Source: a virus. From it: DNA of 22,741 nt. The position numbers were made by a program, and so were the translations under genes. Under the pieces are notes generated by a model. That model was not told the DNA's origin and made no database searches. It was given only the letters and a program-made list of their open reading frames with translations. Positions 19,966 to 22,741 of the stretch are shown in pieces. Each line of letters begins with the position of its first letter. The stretch's first letter is position 1. The stretch spans positions 1 to 22,741 of the IMG/VR virus record IMGVR_UViG_3300027325_000013, one strand, 5' to 3'.

Positions 19966-20712
19966 ATGACTAAAGAAAATGAAGAAAATACGGTTTCAGC
20001 AGAACAGTTTGCAGAAGTGCAAACCCAGTTAGCAGAAGCAACAAGTAAAATGACTGAATTAACAAATAAAAATTCAGAACTAAGCGAACAGCTAGGCATT
20101 TATAAAGGTGTTGATTTAACTAAAATTGAAGAAGACCGCCAGAAGCTAAGAGATTTACAAACCCAATCAGCGGGCGGTAATCCAGAACAAATAAATCAAA
20201 TGGTTGAAGAACGAGTTAATCAAGAAAAAGAACGGTTCAAATCAGATTATGGAAGCAAAATAACTGATCTAGAAGAAAGGCTAGGGGCTAGGAATCAAGA
20301 ACTTAAAGAATTAAAAGTTGTAGATCGAGCCTTCGGGAAAGTTTCAACAATGATTAATGAAGATGTTGCGGAAGACATCAAAAACATAATACGCCGTGAT
20401 GTTGATATGGTGGAAGGAAATTTAGTTGTTAAAGATTCAGAAGGTAATATTCGGTTGTCGAGAGCCAACCCGAAAAGCAATATGTCTTTAGATGAGTATA
20501 TATCTGAATTAAAAACAGCTAGACCGTCATATTTTAGACCAGAAGGAAAAAGTGGTGCGGGGCAACCGAACCAAAATAGAACTACTGGTGGAAATGGTGG
20601 ATCGTCGGCTTTAGATTCAATAGATAATAAAAGATTTGTTGAAGATGATAACTATAGGAGAAGTTTAGATCCTAAGATACAATATGCTAAAGCGAAACAA
20701 TTAGGGCTTTAA
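19966..20712 (+). CDS. Capsid scaffolding protein
   Basis: The 248-residue protein is acidic and helical. A long coiled-coil-like region (about 8-120) is rich in Glu, Gln and Lys (AQLAEATSKMTELTNKNSELSEQ and LEERLGARNQELKEL), then a middle domain and a Gly/Asn/Pro-rich linker (about 195-225) lead to a short C-terminal helix. Its place immediately upstream of the major capsid gene, and the helical/linker/C-terminal-helix layout, fit DUF4355-type scaffold proteins that guide prohead assembly. There is no visible protease domain. The Shine-Dalgarno is weak (AGGTAAT). Confidence 0.7.
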   Translation: MTKENEENTVSAEQFAEVQTQLAEATSKMTELTNKNSELSEQLGIYKGVDLTKIEEDRQKLRDLQTQSAGGNPEQINQMVEERVNQEKERFKSDYGSKITDLEERLGARNQELKELKVVDRAFGKVSTMINEDVAEDIKNIIRRDVDMVEGNLVVKDSEGNIRLSRANPKSNMSLDEYISELKTARPSYFRPEGKSGAGQPNQNRTTGGNGGSSALDSIDNKRFVEDDNYRRSLDPKIQYAKAKQLGL

Positions 20713-20728
20713 TAACTAAGGGGGAATT

Positions 20729-21631
20729 ATGCCATTTACAACAACTTATGGAAACTTAAACAATCCAACAGATATTGTACAGATGTCAGCCAGTGCTAAC
20801 TTGACACCAAGAGCAGTTTGGTTGAACTTAATCAATGATGTTGGTATGCCAGTAGGCACACAGACAAAAAAAATAACAAAAGACGGGGAACTAAGAAGAT
20901 TAGTTTTACCAGAAAATGTTCAATATACATTTGGATTATATTCAGAATACATTGAAACATTTACATTGTTAAATCCGATTAAATCTACAGTAATTTCAAG
21001 AATTACAGAAGAAGCGGACAGATTCGGATATAGAGATCCTTACACTAAGATTGGGGAAGAACAAGCTAAAGCATTTGTTTTAGGTATGGAAGAAGATATT
21101 TCTACACTTGTTTCAACTTCTACTTCTGTTTTAAACACAGCGGGTGTATCAGCTTCACAGCTTGATTTACAAGCGTGTGCTTTTAACATTAGAGCATCAA
21201 CAAATGGACACAGTGTTACAGATAGCAGATTAGTTTCTGTACTTCACGAAAAGACAGCATTTGAAATTGGTGTGGTAGATGTTTTAAACCCAGCGACTGG
21301 GGTATTGCCAGCGATTTATGGAAATAATAATACTTCATATACTGATCTGATTGAACACGCTTCAAGCCAAAGATCAAATGGATATTACGCTACACACGGT
21401 GGGCTTGATATTTATGTTACTACAGTTGTTGATGATGACGGTGCTAACTTTATGAACGCAGTATTTGATCCCGCTAGGGCATTTGTTGGTTGTTATGACC
21501 AATCAATCAAAACAAAAATAAGTGATGCAGATGTCGAATACTTTAGAGAGTTAGTAGCTTCTTGTCATTTTTCTGATTTTGCTTTACACAGAGATGAAGC
21601 AATTTGTAGATTAGAATCACCAATTCTTTAA
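20729..21631 (+). CDS. Major capsid protein
   Basis: The 300-residue protein has the strongest ribosome site in the window (AAGGGGGAATT before ATG), as expected for the most abundant virion protein. It follows the scaffold gene by 16 bases. The N-terminus is PFTTTYGNLNNPTDIVQMSASANLTPRAVWL. Later, TLLNPIKSTVISRITEEADRFGY (about 72-94), a central alpha/beta region, the insert-like GVLPAIYGNNNTSY and YYATHGGLDIYVT (around 220-235) precede a C-terminal strand-rich end. This is consistent with an HK97-fold capsid protein, though I cannot name the subfamily. A hairpin follows the gene. Confidence 0.8.
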   Translation: MPFTTTYGNLNNPTDIVQMSASANLTPRAVWLNLINDVGMPVGTQTKKITKDGELRRLVLPENVQYTFGLYSEYIETFTLLNPIKSTVISRITEEADRFGYRDPYTKIGEEQAKAFVLGMEEDISTLVSTSTSVLNTAGVSASQLDLQACAFNIRASTNGHSVTDSRLVSVLHEKTAFEIGVVDVLNPATGVLPAIYGNNNTSYTDLIEHASSQRSNGYYATHGGLDIYVTTVVDDDGANFMNAVFDPARAFVGCYDQSIKTKISDADVEYFRELVASCHFSDFALHRDEAICRLESPIL

Positions 21632-21649
21632 TAGGAATTGTTGTTTACT

Positions 21650-21672
21650 GGAAGGTGTTTATTACACCTTCC
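21650..21672 (+). terminator. Strong hairpin after the capsid gene
   Basis: GGAAGGTGT and ACACCTTCC pair as a 9-bp stem with a 5-base loop, in a 100-bp gap. The following bases are A-rich rather than T-rich, so it is a non-classical terminator or an mRNA-stabilising or processing element for the abundant capsid message. A second 6-bp dyad (CAATTC/GAATTG, 21621-21640) overlaps the capsid stop. Confidence 0.4.
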
Positions 21673-21731
21673 ATTATAAAAAAAAATAATAATGTATTGT
21701 ATGTAAAATTGTATTGGAAAGGTAAAAAACT

Positions 21732-22451
21732 ATGACGAATAAACTTAAAAAAGACGAAAACTTCAACTACTCATTTGAAGAATTTAGAACTTTAGTAGAA
21801 GCGGAAGGCGAAAAGATTTTAAATCAAATCAAGAACGGACGCTTTAATAAAAGTAACTCATTAAATGCTTATGTAATATTAGTTAAATTTAATGATGTAA
21901 CAGAAGTATTACTTCCAGAAGAAGAATTTGCGAGAGATCCAAAGACTGGCGAATTTTTAATGACTGAAACTGGTTTTCCAGTTAGAAATCCAAAATATAA
22001 TAAAGATGCTAAAAGGCACGGAAAAAGAAAAACAATACCAGTTGCAAAGCATTTAAGGTTATCTGGGGGGCATATTAAAATGTCATCAATAGAAAATATA
22101 ATTAGGCGTAAGTGGTTAGTATATGATTTTTACTTACCAAGTCATCAAGAAGTAATGGCTGATATTGATACACTGAAAAAGAGTGAACGAGCAGTTTTAT
22201 CTGGCGGTTTAACTAATATTATGAAAAACGGTATTTCAGCTTATACGGAACTTGGATCTTACCTTCAAGGGCAAAAAGATAAGTTGCACAATATGTGGAA
22301 TAATACAGATATGCTTAAAGAAAAAGATGCTAAGATTACGAACCTTGAAGCTAGAGTTAAGCAAATGCAAAAACAAATTAAAGACGGTAAACCTAAAAGT
22401 GATGTAGTAACACCAGAAAAGCCAGAGAAGGAAAACCCTAAAAATAACTAA
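21732..22451 (+). CDS. Head-module hypothetical protein with C-terminal coiled coil
   Basis: The 239-residue product has GGAAAGGT upstream. Residues 1-130 are alpha/beta and include LEPEEEFARDPKTG-like acidic and basic blocks (LLPEEEFARDPKTGEF, KRHGKRKTIPVAKHLRLSG). Residues about 185-222 form a coiled coil (LKEKDAKITNLEARVKQMQKQ), ending in a Pro/Lys/Glu-rich disordered tail. No family is recognised. Immediately downstream of the capsid protein, a connector, decoration or assembly role is likely. Confidence 0.5.
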   Translation: MTNKLKKDENFNYSFEEFRTLVEAEGEKILNQIKNGRFNKSNSLNAYVILVKFNDVTEVLLPEEEFARDPKTGEFLMTETGFPVRNPKYNKDAKRHGKRKTIPVAKHLRLSGGHIKMSSIENIIRRKWLVYDFYLPSHQEVMADIDTLKKSERAVLSGGLTNIMKNGISAYTELGSYLQGQKDKLHNMWNNTDMLKEKDAKITNLEARVKQMQKQIKDGKPKSDVVTPEKPEKENPKNN

Positions 22452-22461
22452 ATAGGAAATT

Positions 22462-22741
22462 ATGACAATTGAAAAAACCATAAAAGAAATTGAAGCTAAT
22501 AAGAAAAAGGGACTTGAAAAGCAAAATGAAGTTCTTGAAGCTACTAGAAAAAACTACAATAAACCTTCCGAGTTTGTAACAGCAAAAGGTAAAAACATTT
22601 CAGCAACTGGCGGAATAGTTAAGAAGCGAGAATTTCTTAATGAATCAAAAGACGAAGCAACGGGTTCAGATAATGAATCAAAAGATGACACTTCAAAGGA
22701 TTCTAAGCTAGAAGTTGAAAGTGAAACAAAAATAGATACTT
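22462..22741 (+). CDS. Head-module hypothetical protein, 3'-truncated by the window end
   Basis: At least 93 residues are seen, starting at an ATG with AGGAAATT upstream, 10 bases after the previous stop. The N-terminus is helical and lysine-rich (TIEKTIKEIEANKKKGLEKQ), then a short Gly-containing segment (TAKGKNISATGGIVKK), then a Ser/Asp/Glu/Lys-rich stretch likely to be disordered. The reading frame is open at the window edge. The family is not recognised. Confidence 0.5.
   Translation, partial: MTIEKTIKEIEANKKKGLEKQNEVLEATRKNYNKPSEFVTAKGKNISATGGIVKKREFLNESKDEATGSDNESKDDTSKDSKLEVESETKIDT

Noticed and set aside
1-22741. tRNA genes
   Set aside because: I saw no cloverleaf with a GGTTCGA-type T-arm and matching acceptor stem in the intergenic regions, which are mostly under 150 bp and AT-rich.

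Overview
The window is a contiguous, very AT-rich, gene-dense piece of a tailed double-stranded DNA bacteriophage (Caudoviricetes) genome. The packaging and head module is recognisable in order: small terminase, large terminase, portal, MuF-like minor head protein, a tail-completion-like protein, scaffold and major capsid protein. Recombination, lysis and many tiny phage genes accompany it. Most genes have good Shine-Dalgarno sites (AGGA, AAAGG, GGGGG) and are packed with ATGA or TAATG overlaps. Lipoproteins, a signal-peptide transglycosylase and a spanin-like gene pair suggest a Gram-negative-type host. The host cannot be named from the sequence.

Layout. (1) 2-4676, rightward: the end of a late operon, with a truncated structural gene, small virion-like proteins, a lysis cassette (membrane/coiled-coil protein, transglycosylase endolysin, lipoprotein, small holin-like protein) and two small beta-rich proteins. 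(2) 4660-12079, leftward: an early/accessory cluster of about 19 genes, containing a RecT/Bet annealing protein, a second exported transglycosylase, a lipoprotein with two micro membrane proteins, a probable Acb2/Tad1-type cyclic-nucleotide-binding protein, a DUF1351-like coiled-coil protein, a Sipho_Gp157-like protein and several unknowns. (3) 12178-12798, rightward: a small helix-turn-helix regulator and a VRR-NUC nuclease. (4) 12913-13728, leftward: a winged-helix replication-type protein. (5) 13729-14023: a control region with three 22-bp phased repeats carrying poly-C spacers, an extended -10 promoter and near-DnaA-box sequences. (6) 14024 to the end, rightward: packaging and head genes.

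The most striking gene is at 14856-15449, between the two terminase genes. It encodes a protein with the hallmark residues of a typical 2-Cys peroxiredoxin: the PxxxTxxC active site, a catalytic Arg and a C-terminal CP resolving-cysteine motif in the VGRS/ETLR context.

Regulation. A 10-bp motif, TACAWWTGTA, recurs in front of several early units. It occurs as pairs that coincide with the -35 and -10 boxes before recT and gp157, as a pair in the divergent 12080-12177 region, and singly at 7165 and 13774. The small HTH gene at 12178 is the natural candidate to bind it. A 41-bp perfect repeat duplicates the promoter-leader of recT upstream of gp157.

The leftmost genes look like the end of a late operon and the rightmost like its beginning, so the unseen remainder probably holds the tail genes that join them on a circular map. 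All functional calls are from motif reading by eye; no searches were run.
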